Shown piece by piece: positions 1-9,361 of a stretch of 64,000 bases of DNA (the first letter of the stretch is position 1; every line of letters begins with the position of its first letter). Position numbers and translations under genes: made by a program. The DNA is taken from NCBI RefSeq assembly GCF_001913155.1, contig NZ_CP018760.1, positions 3,534,001 to 3,598,000 of the forward strand, in the 5' to 3' direction. Origin of the DNA: Maribacter hydrothermalis (lineage in GTDB: Bacteria; Bacteroidota; Bacteroidia; Flavobacteriales; Flavobacteriaceae). A model generated the notes under the pieces. The model did not search any database. It was not told the DNA's origin and was given only the letters and a program-made list of their open reading frames with translations.

Positions 1-444
1 TTACGTTCACAAATGTTCGCTAAATCATTACCAATGGTATATGTAAAGGGAGCATTAAAACGTTTAGATATGTTACGTACGCAACCAGAGCTTAAAGCTA
101 AACTTTGGGAGAATGTAAACGCGTTACAAAACGGATTAAAAGAAAAAGGTTTTGATATTGGAACAACTACTAGTTGTGTAACTCCAGTTTATCTTAATGG
201 TAGCATCCCAGAGGCAATGGCATTAGTAAAAGATTTACGTGAAAATCACGGTATATTCTGTTCTATTGTTGTATATCCTGTAATACCTAAGGGGCTTATC
301 CTTCTACGTTTAATACCAACTGCTACACACACGTTGCAAGATGTCGAGGAAACATTGGCGGCATTCTCAGCTATTAGAGAGCGCTTGCAGAATGGTACTT
401 ATAAAAGATTATCAGCTGCAGTTGCAGCCGCAATGGGAGAATAA
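1..444 (+). CDS. Alpha-oxoamine synthase / serine palmitoyltransferase-like PLP enzyme, C-terminal part (5' truncated by window edge)
   Basis: The reading frame is open from base 1, so the true start lies upstream and only the last 147 or so residues are seen. The fold is the C-terminal small domain of class I/II PLP aminotransferases of the alpha-oxoamine synthase group (serine palmitoyltransferase, Kbl, BioF), which condense an amino acid with an acyl-CoA. The segments SIVVYPVIPKG and LLRLIPTATHT match the conserved C-terminal region of that group, where the Arg in LLRLIPTA contacts the substrate carboxylate. The catalytic lysine is outside the window. Serine palmitoyltransferase of sphingolipid synthesis is the likeliest role in a Bacteroidetes, but Kbl or BioF cannot be excluded. 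It faces the GNAT-like gene across a hairpin. Confidence 0.75.
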   Translation, partial: LRSQMFAKSLPMVYVKGALKRLDMLRTQPELKAKLWENVNALQNGLKEKGFDIGTTTSCVTPVYLNGSIPEAMALVKDLRENHGIFCSIVVYPVIPKGLILLRLIPTATHTLQDVEETLAAFSAIRERLQNGTYKRLSAAVAAAMGE

Positions 445-464
445 TCTCTTATTTAATACTATTA

Positions 465-502
465 AAAAAAGCCCGAAATCATAATTGACTTTGGGCTTTA
501 TA
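465..502. terminator. Bidirectional hairpin terminator between convergent genes
   Basis: AAAGCCC (468-474) pairs with GGGCTTT (493-499) around an 18-base loop. A-rich and T-rich flanks allow termination from both sides, which fits the two convergent genes. Confidence 0.7.
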
Positions 503-515
503 GTTTTGCTAATAT

Positions 516-1634
516 TTAAAGCGATTTTCTATACGTTCTTCTTCGCTTATAAACAACGGGGTCAAAATGCTTCCACATTTGTTTAATGGCTAAGTTCTCT
601 TCTAATTCTGGAGTTCTATAACACATATCTATTCCTTTTTCATTGAACGTTTTATAATATTCATTGAAAATTACAGCGGTAACACCCTTGTTTTGATAAT
701 CTGGGTGTATGCCTATTAAATAGAAAATAACATCTTTACTATTTTTCTTAGCATTTAACAGATGGAATAAACCGAATGGAAACAGCTTTCCTTTTGCTTT
801 TTGTAAAGCTTCGGAGAATGATGGCATCACTATGGCAAAAGCGATTAGTTTATCTTCCTTGTCCTTTATGAACTTAATGTACTCAGGGTTGATGAAGCTA
901 ATATATTTTTTCTTGAAATAAGCTTTCTGTATTTCTGTGATAGGTACAAAAGATGATAGGCTAGCATACGTTTCATTAAAAAGGTCAAACATTTCATCCG
1001 CCAAAGGCATAACTTCTTTTGTCTTTGTGAAGTTTACCTCTTTTAAACCGTAACGTCTTTTTACTAGATCATTCAATTTTGTAAAAAGAGCAGGATCTGC
1101 ATTTTTGGCAGGAAATTTATTTTCCATATATTCCTTTTCCTTTACAAAACCTAAATTTTCATAATGGTTTTTGTAATAAGGATGGTTGTACCAAGTAATC
1201 ATTGTCCCAATATGGTCAAAACCCTCCACTAAAACACCTACTTTGTCTAGGTTAGAAAAACCAACAGGGCCTTCCATATATTCTAAGTTGTTTTCATTAC
1301 CTATTTCAGCGACTTTCTCTAAAAGGGCTTTTGAGACTGCTGGATCATCAATAAAATCGAACCAGCCAAAACGCATTTTTTTAACATGCTGCTCATTTAT
1401 TTCAAGATGATTGATGACTGCGGCTACACGCCCTACAATTTTCTCTCCATCCATAGCAAGAAAAAACCATGCTTCGGCATCCTTAAAAACCGGATTTTTA
1501 TCCTTGTCAAAACTTTCCAGTTCATCATTAATAATGGGGGGCACCCAATATTTATTGTTTTTGTAAAGTGAGAAAGGAAATGTTACAAAGCGTTTTAAGT
1601 CTTGCTTTGTTTTAGCTTCATGTAGTGTAATCAT
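516..1634 (-). CDS. GNAT-fold acyltransferase-like protein, possible ceramide N-acyltransferase
   Basis: A 372-residue protein of a large uncharacterised family found in Bacteroidetes. It has a GNAT-like layout: an N-terminal part with FLAMDGEKIVGRVAAVINH (about residues 58-76), and a C-terminal acetyltransferase-like segment with LIGIHPDYQNKGVTAVIF, which resembles GNAT motif A (hydrophobic strand, then Q/R-x-x-G-x-G/A). There is no signal peptide or membrane segment. It lies convergent to the serine-palmitoyltransferase-like gene. Because bacterial ceramide synthases are GNAT-like, an N-acylation role in sphingolipid synthesis is a reasonable guess, but it is inference only. Confidence 0.55.
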   Translation of the reverse strand: MITLHEAKTKQDLKRFVTFPFSLYKNNKYWVPPIINDELESFDKDKNPVFKDAEAWFFLAMDGEKIVGRVAAVINHLEINEQHVKKMRFGWFDFIDDPAVSKALLEKVAEIGNENNLEYMEGPVGFSNLDKVGVLVEGFDHIGTMITWYNHPYYKNHYENLGFVKEKEYMENKFPAKNADPALFTKLNDLVKRRYGLKEVNFTKTKEVMPLADEMFDLFNETYASLSSFVPITEIQKAYFKKKYISFINPEYIKFIKDKEDKLIAFAIVMPSFSEALQKAKGKLFPFGLFHLLNAKKNSKDVIFYLIGIHPDYQNKGVTAVIFNEYYKTFNEKGIDMCYRTPELEENLAIKQMWKHFDPVVYKRRRTYRKSL

Positions 1635-1721
1635 TGAACTTCTTTAGAAGTATCAATATTAGGGATATTAATCAACAAAGTAAAGTTGAAGGATATGAAA
1701 ATTATGTAATTAAGATAAGTA

Positions 1722-2810
1722 TTAGAAATCTATCTCGCTACTATCTTTCTTTTTCTTCTTTTCGGCCTTTTTTAATTTTTTTAATTGTTTTTTTGAAGGA
1801 CCTAAATCAATATCTTCAGCGCCACTTCCTTTATTTTTCCTCTTTTTATCTATCTTCATGGCATCTTTGTCAATTGCGCCGCCATTTTGGTCTGCTTCCT
1901 GATCCTCAATTGGCTTTAGACTATCTTTATGGAAATCCATTCTATAAGATCCTCCAATGCCAAAAAAAATGCGCGATGGCGTATTTTTTAAACTTGCACC
2001 CATATTAAAATCTAACTGTAAATTTTCTTTTAATAAATGTGCTATACCTCCTCTAATCAATAAATCTGCATATCTATCACTTTGTATACCTTGGTGCTCT
2101 ACAAATACACTCCATTTTGGGTTTCTAAATGCATGAGATAAAGAAATAGTATAGCTAAGTTCTGGGTCGTCTGTGCTAATACGATCGTATGCGGTATTTG
2201 TGATCAATACAAACCTAGGTGTAAGTCTACTTTGTGTCGCAATCATACCTCGGTAAGATAATGTTGGTTCGCCAACATAAAAAGGGTTGTCTCCAAACAC
2301 AAAATTTGCACCACCATATAATGATACAGCCGGAAGCAAATTTTTAAACTGAAACTTATTGTTGGCTCGCCAACTGTATAAATTTGGTTTATTCGCTTCA
2401 GGATTTTTAAAAGGATCATAAATAAGATATTTTAACCCAAGTCTATTTCTAGAAAAATCTCTTCTTTTGGCAAGAAGGTTAAAATTAGAATAGGTAATAT
2501 CTTGATCTTGAAAAGTGCCTTCATAATTAAGCTCTAACCGCTCAAACAATAATCCGTATCGTAATGAAATGTCAGTGCCCCAGATGTCCGATTGGGTGTT
2601 TAATAAGGTGTGATCACGCTGCTCATAAAAAAGTCCCATTTCTGCCTGTACCACATTTTTTCCAACCGCATATGCACTTACCGAAACACCTGGTCGGTTA
2701 GAATTTATAACATCGGTATACTGTGAATTTCCCAATACAGGTAACAGAAGTAGAAAACTGAATATGTATAGATTTGATTTTGAGTAGGCAAATAGACTAT
2801 TCATGAACAA
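1722..2810 (-). CDS. Outer-membrane beta-barrel transporter-like protein (MetA-pathway family)
   Basis: A 362-residue secreted protein. Residues 1-30 form a signal peptide ending near LLLLPVLGNSQ. The mature part has repeated amphipathic beta strands (for example LRYGLLFERLELNYEG and FVLITNTAYDRIST) and resembles the Phenol_MetA_deg / transporter group common in flavobacteria. The last 60 residues are unusually rich in Lys, Asp and Glu and probably form a soluble tail. The substrate is unknown. Two start codons lie two residues apart (Met1 and Met3); either could be used. Confidence 0.6.
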   Translation of the reverse strand: MFMNSLFAYSKSNLYIFSFLLLLPVLGNSQYTDVINSNRPGVSVSAYAVGKNVVQAEMGLFYEQRDHTLLNTQSDIWGTDISLRYGLLFERLELNYEGTFQDQDITYSNFNLLAKRRDFSRNRLGLKYLIYDPFKNPEANKPNLYSWRANNKFQFKNLLPAVSLYGGANFVFGDNPFYVGEPTLSYRGMIATQSRLTPRFVLITNTAYDRISTDDPELSYTISLSHAFRNPKWSVFVEHQGIQSDRYADLLIRGGIAHLLKENLQLDFNMGASLKNTPSRIFFGIGGSYRMDFHKDSLKPIEDQEADQNGGAIDKDAMKIDKKRKNKGSGAEDIDLGPSKKQLKKLKKAEKKKKKDSSEIDF

Positions 2811-2891
2811 GATTTTATATTTATTTTAATACTATGATTCTATGTTATACAACGTGATAATTGTATTTTTGATATACATAAGCAGTAATAA

Positions 2892-3146
2892 ATGGCGTTT
2901 TTAAAAACTATATTGATAATTCTTTTGGTGTATTACCTACTAAAATTTTTAGTAAGGTTATATGCACCAAAAATTTTAAGCTACGCAGCTAAAAAAACTG
3001 AGTCTCATTTTAAACAAGCTTTTGATAATCAAAACGCTTCATACGAAGAACAAGTTGGTGATGTTATTATAAATAAAAAAACAACCAAGAAAAAGGCAGA
3101 TTCTGAAAAAGTAGGTGAATACATTGATTTTGAAGAGCTAGACTAG
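2892..3146 (+). CDS. DUF4834 family small membrane protein
   Basis: An 84-residue protein with one hydrophobic segment at residues 4-22 (LKTILIILLVYYLLKFLVR) followed by a charged, Lys-rich tail ending EYIDFEELD. This matches the short DUF4834 family of Bacteroidetes, whose function is unknown. It is followed 32 bases later by the YfhO-family gene and may head that operon. Confidence 0.7.
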   Translation: MAFLKTILIILLVYYLLKFLVRLYAPKILSYAAKKTESHFKQAFDNQNASYEEQVGDVIINKKTTKKKADSEKVGEYIDFEELD

Positions 3147-3178
3147 TTATCTTTGTCAAAACACTACTTACCTATATA

Positions 3179-5614
3179 ATGAAGCAAGGCTTAAAATTCT
3201 TTTTCATACATTTCTTTGTAATCGCATTTTTTATAATCGCCGCATTGGCATACTTCAGTCCTGTTCTGCAAGGTAAAGTGATGTACCAGCACGATATTGT
3301 CCAGTACACGGGCATGGCCAAGGAACAGAACGATTTTAGAAAAGCAAATGATCAAGAACCTTATTGGACAAATAGTGCTTTTGGAGGTATGCCAACATAT
3401 CAGTTAGGGGCAAACTATCCGCATAATTATGTTAAACAATTAGACCGTATAATTCGGTTTTTACCTAGACCTGCAGATTACCTTTTTTTATATTTTATTG
3501 GTTTTTACATTCTTCTTTGTTGTCTTAAAGTTGATTATAAATTGGCCATAATAGGTGCTTTTGCATTTGGTTTTTCCACATACCTCATAATTATATTAGG
3601 TGCAGGGCATAATTCAAAAGCCCATGCGGTTGCTTATTTACCGGTTCTTTTGGCAGGTATTGTACTGGTTTTTAGAAAAAAATATCTTTGGGGTTTTGTT
3701 CTTACTGCATTGGCAATGGCCTTAGAAATTTCGGCCAACCATTATCAAATGACCTATTACTTTATGCTACTTGTACTTGTATTGGGGATCGTTTATTTGA
3801 TTTATGCTATTGAGGAAAAAGAAATAAAACATTATTTCATTTCTGTTGGCCTATTATTAGTAGCGGTTACTTTGGGTATCGCTGCAAATGCTACAGGATT
3901 AATGGCAACAAAAGAGTATGCCGATTGGAGTACACGCGGTAAAAGTGAATTGACAATAAACCCTGATGGCTCCGCAAAAGAGGATACAGGTGGTCTTAGT
4001 AAAGAATACATAACGCAATGGAGTTATGGTATTTCCGAATCATTGAATTTATTTGTACCACGGCTTTTTGGTGGTGCAAGCCAAGAAAATTTAGGTGAAG
4101 ATTCAAAATCTTTTAATTATTTACTCGACAAAGGCTTACCAAGGTCAAGTGCTTTGGATTTTGTTAGTGGTTTACCTTTATATTGGGGAGAACAACCCAT
4201 TACCTCCGGGCCTGCATATTTAGGTGCCGTGATTTTCTTTCTTTTTATTTTAGGATTATTCTTAGTAAAAGGCAAACATAAATGGTGGCTGCTTATTGGC
4301 ACTATAATATCGTTGATATTGTCATGGGGAAAAAACTTTAGTGCGTTGACGGATTTTATGATCGACTATTTTCCTTTGTACGATAAGTTTAGAGCGGTGT
4401 CTTCTATACAAATTGTTTTAGAACTTTGTGTTCCCGTATTAGCAATTTTAGCATTGAAAAAATTGTTTATGGATAAAGTGCCACAAGCAGATAAAATGAA
4501 ATCTTTGAAGTTTGCTGCAGGTATTGTTTTTGGTTTAGGTGTGTTGTTGTTTGTATTGAAAGGAGCATTTCACTTTGTTGGTGCGGCCGATGATAATCTA
4601 CGAATGACAGGTTTAGAAGAGCTTCCAGAAATGTTACGTTTAGATCGTAAAGCTGTTTACACTAGTGATTTGTTACGCTCATTAGGTTTTGTATTAGTTA
4701 CCTCTCTTTTAATTTGGTTTTATTTAAAAGAGAAATTAATGATGAATATAGTAATCATTGCTATTGGGGTTTTAGTAGTAGTAGATTTAGTTGGGGTTGA
4801 TTTACGCTATGTTAACGACGATAATTTTGTATCTAAACGTAAAATGTTAGAACCTTTTAAAGAAACCGCTGCAGATAAATTGATAGCTGAAGACGATGGT
4901 GTATTTCGTGTTTTTGACCAAACTGACGGATTTGATTCTGCAAAAACAGCGTACTTCCATCAAAGTATTACAGGATATCATGCCGCGAAACCAGCTGGTA
5001 TGCAAGATTTGTTCAACTTCCATATTTATAATGGGAATCTTTCTGTATTGAATATGTTGAATATTAAATATGTAATTCAACAAGATAAAGAAGGAAATTC
5101 TTTTCCGATAGAAAATCCAAATGCTAATGGAAATGCATGGTTTATTAAAGAGCTTAAAACTGTTGAAAATGCTGATGTAGAAATTAAGGTATTAGATAGT
5201 TTAAATACCAAGAATGTTGCAGTTGTAAACACTTCTAAATTTAAAAATATTTCTGCAGGACAATTTATTGTAGATTCTACTGCCACTATTACATTAACTC
5301 ATTACCAACCCAATCAACTTACATATACCTTTAATAACGATAATGAAGGTGTTATAGTTTTTTCTGAGATGTACTATAAAAATGGTTGGATTGCAACTAT
5401 AGATGGTCGTGAAAGTGATTATTTTAAGGTCAATTATGTGCTCAGAGCTATGAAAGTACCTGCAGGTAAGCATACCATTGATTTTATATTTAAGCCAGAA
5501 GTTGTAGAAGTGGGCAGTAAAATTAGCTTGGCCAGTTCTATAGTATTAGGATTAGTAATCATTTGTGGATTAGGTTTTTCTTTTTGGAGGTCTAGAAAAG
5601 AAGAAAAAGCATAA
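3179..5614 (+). CDS. YfhO family integral membrane protein
   Basis: 811 residues with about a dozen membrane segments from residue 7 to about residue 540, then a soluble beta-rich domain with a final membrane segment near residues 780-800. The start contains the family-like run LQGKVMYQHDIVQYTGMA and an extracytoplasmic loop with QEPYWTNSAFGGMPTYQ, both typical of Bacteroidetes YfhO proteins. In Bacillus, YfhO takes part in glycosylating lipoteichoic acid, so a GT-C-like sugar transferase role at the membrane is plausible. The stop overlaps the next start by one base, which suggests translational coupling with the glycosyltransferase. Confidence 0.8.
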   Translation: MKQGLKFFFIHFFVIAFFIIAALAYFSPVLQGKVMYQHDIVQYTGMAKEQNDFRKANDQEPYWTNSAFGGMPTYQLGANYPHNYVKQLDRIIRFLPRPADYLFLYFIGFYILLCCLKVDYKLAIIGAFAFGFSTYLIIILGAGHNSKAHAVAYLPVLLAGIVLVFRKKYLWGFVLTALAMALEISANHYQMTYYFMLLVLVLGIVYLIYAIEEKEIKHYFISVGLLLVAVTLGIAANATGLMATKEYADWSTRGKSELTINPDGSAKEDTGGLSKEYITQWSYGISESLNLFVPRLFGGASQENLGEDSKSFNYLLDKGLPRSSALDFVSGLPLYWGEQPITSGPAYLGAVIFFLFILGLFLVKGKHKWWLLIGTIISLILSWGKNFSALTDFMIDYFPLYDKFRAVSSIQIVLELCVPVLAILALKKLFMDKVPQADKMKSLKFAAGIVFGLGVLLFVLKGAFHFVGAADDNLRMTGLEELPEMLRLDRKAVYTSDLLRSLGFVLVTSLLIWFYLKEKLMMNIVIIAIGVLVVVDLVGVDLRYVNDDNFVSKRKMLEPFKETAADKLIAEDDGVFRVFDQTDGFDSAKTAYFHQSITGYHAAKPAGMQDLFNFHIYNGNLSVLNMLNIKYVIQQDKEGNSFPIENPNANGNAWFIKELKTVENADVEIKVLDSLNTKNVAVVNTSKFKNISAGQFIVDSTATITLTHYQPNQLTYTFNNDNEGVIVFSEMYYKNGWIATIDGRESDYFKVNYVLRAMKVPAGKHTIDFIFKPEVVEVGSKISLASSIVLGLVIICGLGFSFWRSRKEEKA

Positions 5615-6885
5615 TGAGAAAGGTGCTGGTCATAACTTATTATTGGCCACCTGCTGGCGGACCAGGCGTACAGCGTTGGTTGAAATTTATAAAATACCTA
5701 AGAGATTTTGGGGTGGAACCAGTTCTTTATATTCCAGAAAATCCGCATTACCCTTTAATAGATAAATCTTTTTTAAAGGATATCCCTAAAAACCTTACTG
5801 TTTATAAACATCCTATAATGGAGCCTTATCGATTGGCTTCAATATTTTCAAGCAAGAAAACCAAACGAATAAGTTCTGGAATAATTCAGACTAAAAATCA
5901 ATCGTTTTTAGAAAAAGCTTTGCTGTGGGTACGTGGAAATTTATTTATTCCAGATGCAAGAAAATTTTGGGTAAAACCTTCAGTAGATTTTTTAAAAAGT
6001 GTTATAGAAAAAGAACAGATTGAAACTATAATTACTACAGGTCCACCACATAGTGTACATTTAATTGGATACTATTTAAAGAAAGAAAAACAACTAAATT
6101 GGATAGCAGATTTCCGTGACCCGTGGACAACAATTGGGTATCATAACAAATTGAAATTAACTTCTTCCTCAGCACAAAAACATAAAAGGTTGGAGTCAGA
6201 TGTATTGAATACTGCTGATAAAATTATAGTAACAAGTAAAACAACTAAATTAGAATTTGAGCATATAACCAAAAGACCAATACGTGTAATAACTAATGGG
6301 TATGATGGTGAAATAGTGTCGAATAACAAATTAGATGCTAAGTTTACCATATCGCATATAGGTTCCTTATTAAGCGGTCGAAATCCTAAGAATTTATGGA
6401 AGGTTTTAGCTGACTTAGTTAAGGAGAATAGTGAATTTAAAAAAGCACTTTGTCTTCAGTTTATTGGTGTGGTTAGTGATAATGTTTTACAAACTATCGA
6501 GGATGCTAAACTTTTGGAACATACTATAGTGTTGGGTTATGTATCGCATGAAGAGGCTTTGGCATATCAAAGGTCTTCTCAAATTCTATTGTTGGTAGAA
6601 ATAGATTCTGTAGAAACTAAAGGAATTATTCCCGGTAAAGTTTTCGAATATATGGCAGCAAATAGGCCTATTTTAGGTGTAGGCCCCCATAGCTGGGAAG
6701 TAGGTGAAATTGTAAAAGAAACTAAAACAGGGTGCATTTTTAATCATTTGGATGATATTGAGCTTAAAAACGTACTTTTAAATTGGTTTTCACAGTATCA
6801 GAAAGGGGAGTTGTCTGTTTCTTCTACTACTATTGAACACTATAGTAGAAGGGAACTTACTCGAAAACTAGCCAAATATATATAA
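5614..6885 (+). CDS. Family 4 glycosyltransferase
   Basis: A 423-residue GT-B glycosyltransferase. It starts with the N-terminal acceptor-domain signature YYWPPAGGPGVQRWLKF, common in group 1 (GT4) enzymes of flavobacterial polysaccharide clusters. The C-terminal donor domain has IGSLLSGRNPKNLW and the nucleotide-sugar part IIPGKVFEYMAANRPILG, where the Glu of FEYMA is the usual EX7E-type acid. It sits between YfhO and a Wzx-like flippase with one-base overlaps at both ends, so a role in building a surface glycan or lipid-linked sugar is likely. The sugar is unknown. Confidence 0.85.
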   Translation: MRKVLVITYYWPPAGGPGVQRWLKFIKYLRDFGVEPVLYIPENPHYPLIDKSFLKDIPKNLTVYKHPIMEPYRLASIFSSKKTKRISSGIIQTKNQSFLEKALLWVRGNLFIPDARKFWVKPSVDFLKSVIEKEQIETIITTGPPHSVHLIGYYLKKEKQLNWIADFRDPWTTIGYHNKLKLTSSSAQKHKRLESDVLNTADKIIVTSKTTKLEFEHITKRPIRVITNGYDGEIVSNNKLDAKFTISHIGSLLSGRNPKNLWKVLADLVKENSEFKKALCLQFIGVVSDNVLQTIEDAKLLEHTIVLGYVSHEEALAYQRSSQILLLVEIDSVETKGIIPGKVFEYMAANRPILGVGPHSWEVGEIVKETKTGCIFNHLDDIELKNVLLNWFSQYQKGELSVSSTTIEHYSRRELTRKLAKYI

Positions 6886-8339
6886 TGGGAATCGTACTTA
6901 AACAATCGTTGAACAATACCATTGTAACCTATATAGGTTTTGCAATTGGGGCAGTCAATACCTTGTTTTTGTATACTAGTTTTATGATGCCAGAAAATTA
7001 TGGTTTAATACAAGTAGTGACATCCGCAGCTTTAGTTCTAATGCCAATTCTGGCGTTTGGTGTACCAAATAGTCTAGTAAAATTTTATTCAAGTTTTAAA
7101 GACGAAAGTGCCAAAGATGGCTTTTTAACTTTAATGCTACTGCTTCCTTTGGTGCTAATAATTCCTATTGCCATGCTGAGTTATTTTGCCAATGAAGCAA
7201 TAGGAACTTTACTCGCAAAGGAGAATGATATTGTCAAAGGATATGTATGGCATATATTTTTTATTGGTATGGCCATGGCCTATTTTGAAGTGTTTTATGC
7301 TTGGGCTAGAATTGAAATGAAATCAATCTTCGGCAATTTTATGAAAGAGATTTTTTGTAGAATAGCGCAGACCGTTTTGCTGCTTCTTTTATGGTATAAG
7401 TTTATAGATATAACCTTTTTTATTAATGCCTTGGTGGGTTGTTATGTGTTAAGAACACTAATAATGAAATTATATGCTTACAAAATACGTAAACCTAAAC
7501 TCAATTTTCATTTTCCGGAGAATCTGGTAAGTATAGTAAAATATAGTGCTTTAATTATTTTAGGGGCTTCTACAGCTATCGTTTTAATGGAAGTAGATAA
7601 AGTAATGTTGAATAATTTTTTATCGCTTGATAATGTTGCTTTCTATGCGGTTGCTGGTTTTATAGCGTCAACAATAGCAGTGCCTACAAGAGCTATGCAC
7701 CAAATAACATACCCTTTAACAGCATCTTATTTAAATAACAAAAATATGTCCGCTCTTAAAGGTTTATATCAGAAAAGCTCATTGACCCTTTTTATTATTT
7801 CAGGTTTACTTTTTCTATTAATTCTATTAAACTTAAATGAGTTGTATCAGTTATTACCGGAAACCTATGCAGGCGGATTTATGATTGTTTTTTGGATAGG
7901 GTTGGCTAAGGTTTATGATGCTCTTTTAGGAAATAATAATTCTATTTTATATAACTCGGATTATTATCGTTCAATTTTGTTTTTTGGGGTTTTATTAGCA
8001 GGCTTGGCAGTCACTTTTAATTTATGGTTAATTCCTACTTATGGTATTGACGGTGCTGCGATAGCTAGCTTTACGGCATTTTTTATATACAATACACTGA
8101 AACTGATTTACGTAAATACGAAATTTAAAATACTGCCTTTTACCCATGAAACTTGGAAAGTATTTGGTTTACTTGTTGTTTTTGGAATACTATTTTCCTT
8201 ATTTACATTGCCTTTTCATCCTATTGCAAATATTGCAATTAAAAGTATTTTATTGATAGTGGCCTATGTGGGAGTATTATACAGATTTAAGATCTCTGAA
8301 GATTTATATGGCTTTATAAAGAAATATTTGCCCTTTTAG
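6885..8339 (+). CDS. Wzx-like polysaccharide flippase (MATE/MVF superfamily)
   Basis: 484 residues with 12-14 predicted membrane helices and almost no soluble domain, typical of oligosaccharide flippases that move lipid-linked glycans across the inner membrane. The N-terminal part (SLNNTIVTYIGFAIGAVNTL, residues 8-27) and the segment STAIVLMEVDKVMLNNF are characteristic of this group. It overlaps the glycosyltransferase stop by one base and completes the YfhO-GT4-flippase operon. The export substrate cannot be read from the sequence. Confidence 0.85.
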   Translation: MGIVLKQSLNNTIVTYIGFAIGAVNTLFLYTSFMMPENYGLIQVVTSAALVLMPILAFGVPNSLVKFYSSFKDESAKDGFLTLMLLLPLVLIIPIAMLSYFANEAIGTLLAKENDIVKGYVWHIFFIGMAMAYFEVFYAWARIEMKSIFGNFMKEIFCRIAQTVLLLLLWYKFIDITFFINALVGCYVLRTLIMKLYAYKIRKPKLNFHFPENLVSIVKYSALIILGASTAIVLMEVDKVMLNNFLSLDNVAFYAVAGFIASTIAVPTRAMHQITYPLTASYLNNKNMSALKGLYQKSSLTLFIISGLLFLLILLNLNELYQLLPETYAGGFMIVFWIGLAKVYDALLGNNNSILYNSDYYRSILFFGVLLAGLAVTFNLWLIPTYGIDGAAIASFTAFFIYNTLKLIYVNTKFKILPFTHETWKVFGLLVVFGILFSLFTLPFHPIANIAIKSILLIVAYVGVLYRFKISEDLYGFIKKYLPF

Positions 8340-8424
8340 TTTATTCCTTTTGCGCCTTTAATATATTTATTGAATTACATTTTTTAAAAAATAGTTAATA
8401 CGTAAATGTTATTGACTTGACAAT

Positions 8425-9291
8425 ATGCAATTGGTAGAAAAACATATGGCGGTATTAAGTAATGACGCAATAAGATTGCAAGAATATGGAGTAGGTGTTT
8501 TTGAAAGAATTGCAACAAAATCGGCCTTGAAGAAAGCCATTAAAAAGAAAATGATTTTTGTTAATGATAAAGTGGCAACTACGGCAACTTTTATTAAAGA
8601 AGGGGATAAAATTGAATATCGTTTCGACCAAAATGATGATACAAGAAAGAAATTTAGATTAAAACTCCCGATTATTTATGAAGATGATTATTTGGCGATA
8701 ATTAACAAACCCGCTGGTATAGTAGTAAGTGGAAATAATTTTAAGACCGTAGCTAATGCTTTATGTCAAAATTTAAACCCAAGTTCTATTCATGATGCCG
8801 CAAAACCACAACCTGCTCATCGTTTAGATTTTGCCACTACCGGACTATTGTTAATAGGTAAAACTAGTAGTGTAATTAAAGAGTTAAATAGATTATTTGA
8901 ATTTAAAGAAGTTCAAAAATCTTATTATGCTGTAACCATTGGGGCTATGGAACCAAAGGGGGAAGTTAATTTGCAAGTTGATGACAAAGAGGCCTGTTCC
9001 ATTTTTGAAGTATTAGAAACTATACCTTCGATAAGATTTAATTATTTGAATTTAGTAAAGTTGAGCCCTAAAACAGGTCGAAGACATCAATTAAGAAAAC
9101 ATATGCTGGCGATCGGAAATCCAATTTTAGGAGATGCAACTTACTTTAAGCAGGGTTTAATGTTAAAAGGCAAAGGATTGTATTTGCATGCTCAGTCCTT
9201 ACAGTTTATTCATCCTAAAACATATCAGGAAATGTATGTTGACACTACCTTACCTGTTAAATTTAATAAGTTATTTCGTAGTATTTCGTAA
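8425..9291 (+). CDS. RluA family RNA pseudouridine synthase
   Basis: 288 residues. An S4-like N-terminal region (about residues 20-75, with AIKKKMIFVNDKVA and EGDKIEYR) is followed by the pseudouridine synthase domain. The catalytic signature HRLDFATTGLLL carries the conserved Asp of RluA enzymes, and GRRHQLRKH is the downstream family motif. It isomerises specific uridines in rRNA or tRNA; the target position cannot be assigned. Two starts are possible, Met1 or Met8; Met1 is kept here. A strong hairpin follows the stop. Confidence 0.85.
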   Translation: MQLVEKHMAVLSNDAIRLQEYGVGVFERIATKSALKKAIKKKMIFVNDKVATTATFIKEGDKIEYRFDQNDDTRKKFRLKLPIIYEDDYLAIINKPAGIVVSGNNFKTVANALCQNLNPSSIHDAAKPQPAHRLDFATTGLLLIGKTSSVIKELNRLFEFKEVQKSYYAVTIGAMEPKGEVNLQVDDKEACSIFEVLETIPSIRFNYLNLVKLSPKTGRRHQLRKHMLAIGNPILGDATYFKQGLMLKGKGLYLHAQSLQFIHPKTYQEMYVDTTLPVKFNKLFRSIS

Positions 9292-9303
9292 CCAAAAGAA
9301 AAA

Positions 9304-9332
9304 CGCCGTAATGAATCATATTCATTACGGCG
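9304..9332. terminator. Perfect 13-bp-stem bidirectional terminator
   Basis: CGCCGTAATGAAT (9304-9316) is the exact reverse complement of 9320-9332, with a 3-base loop. A-rich sequence flanks it. It separates the convergent RluA gene and the repetitive secreted protein gene. Confidence 0.8.
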
Positions 9333-9361
9333 CTAAACAACTAACCAACCTAAAAACTATT

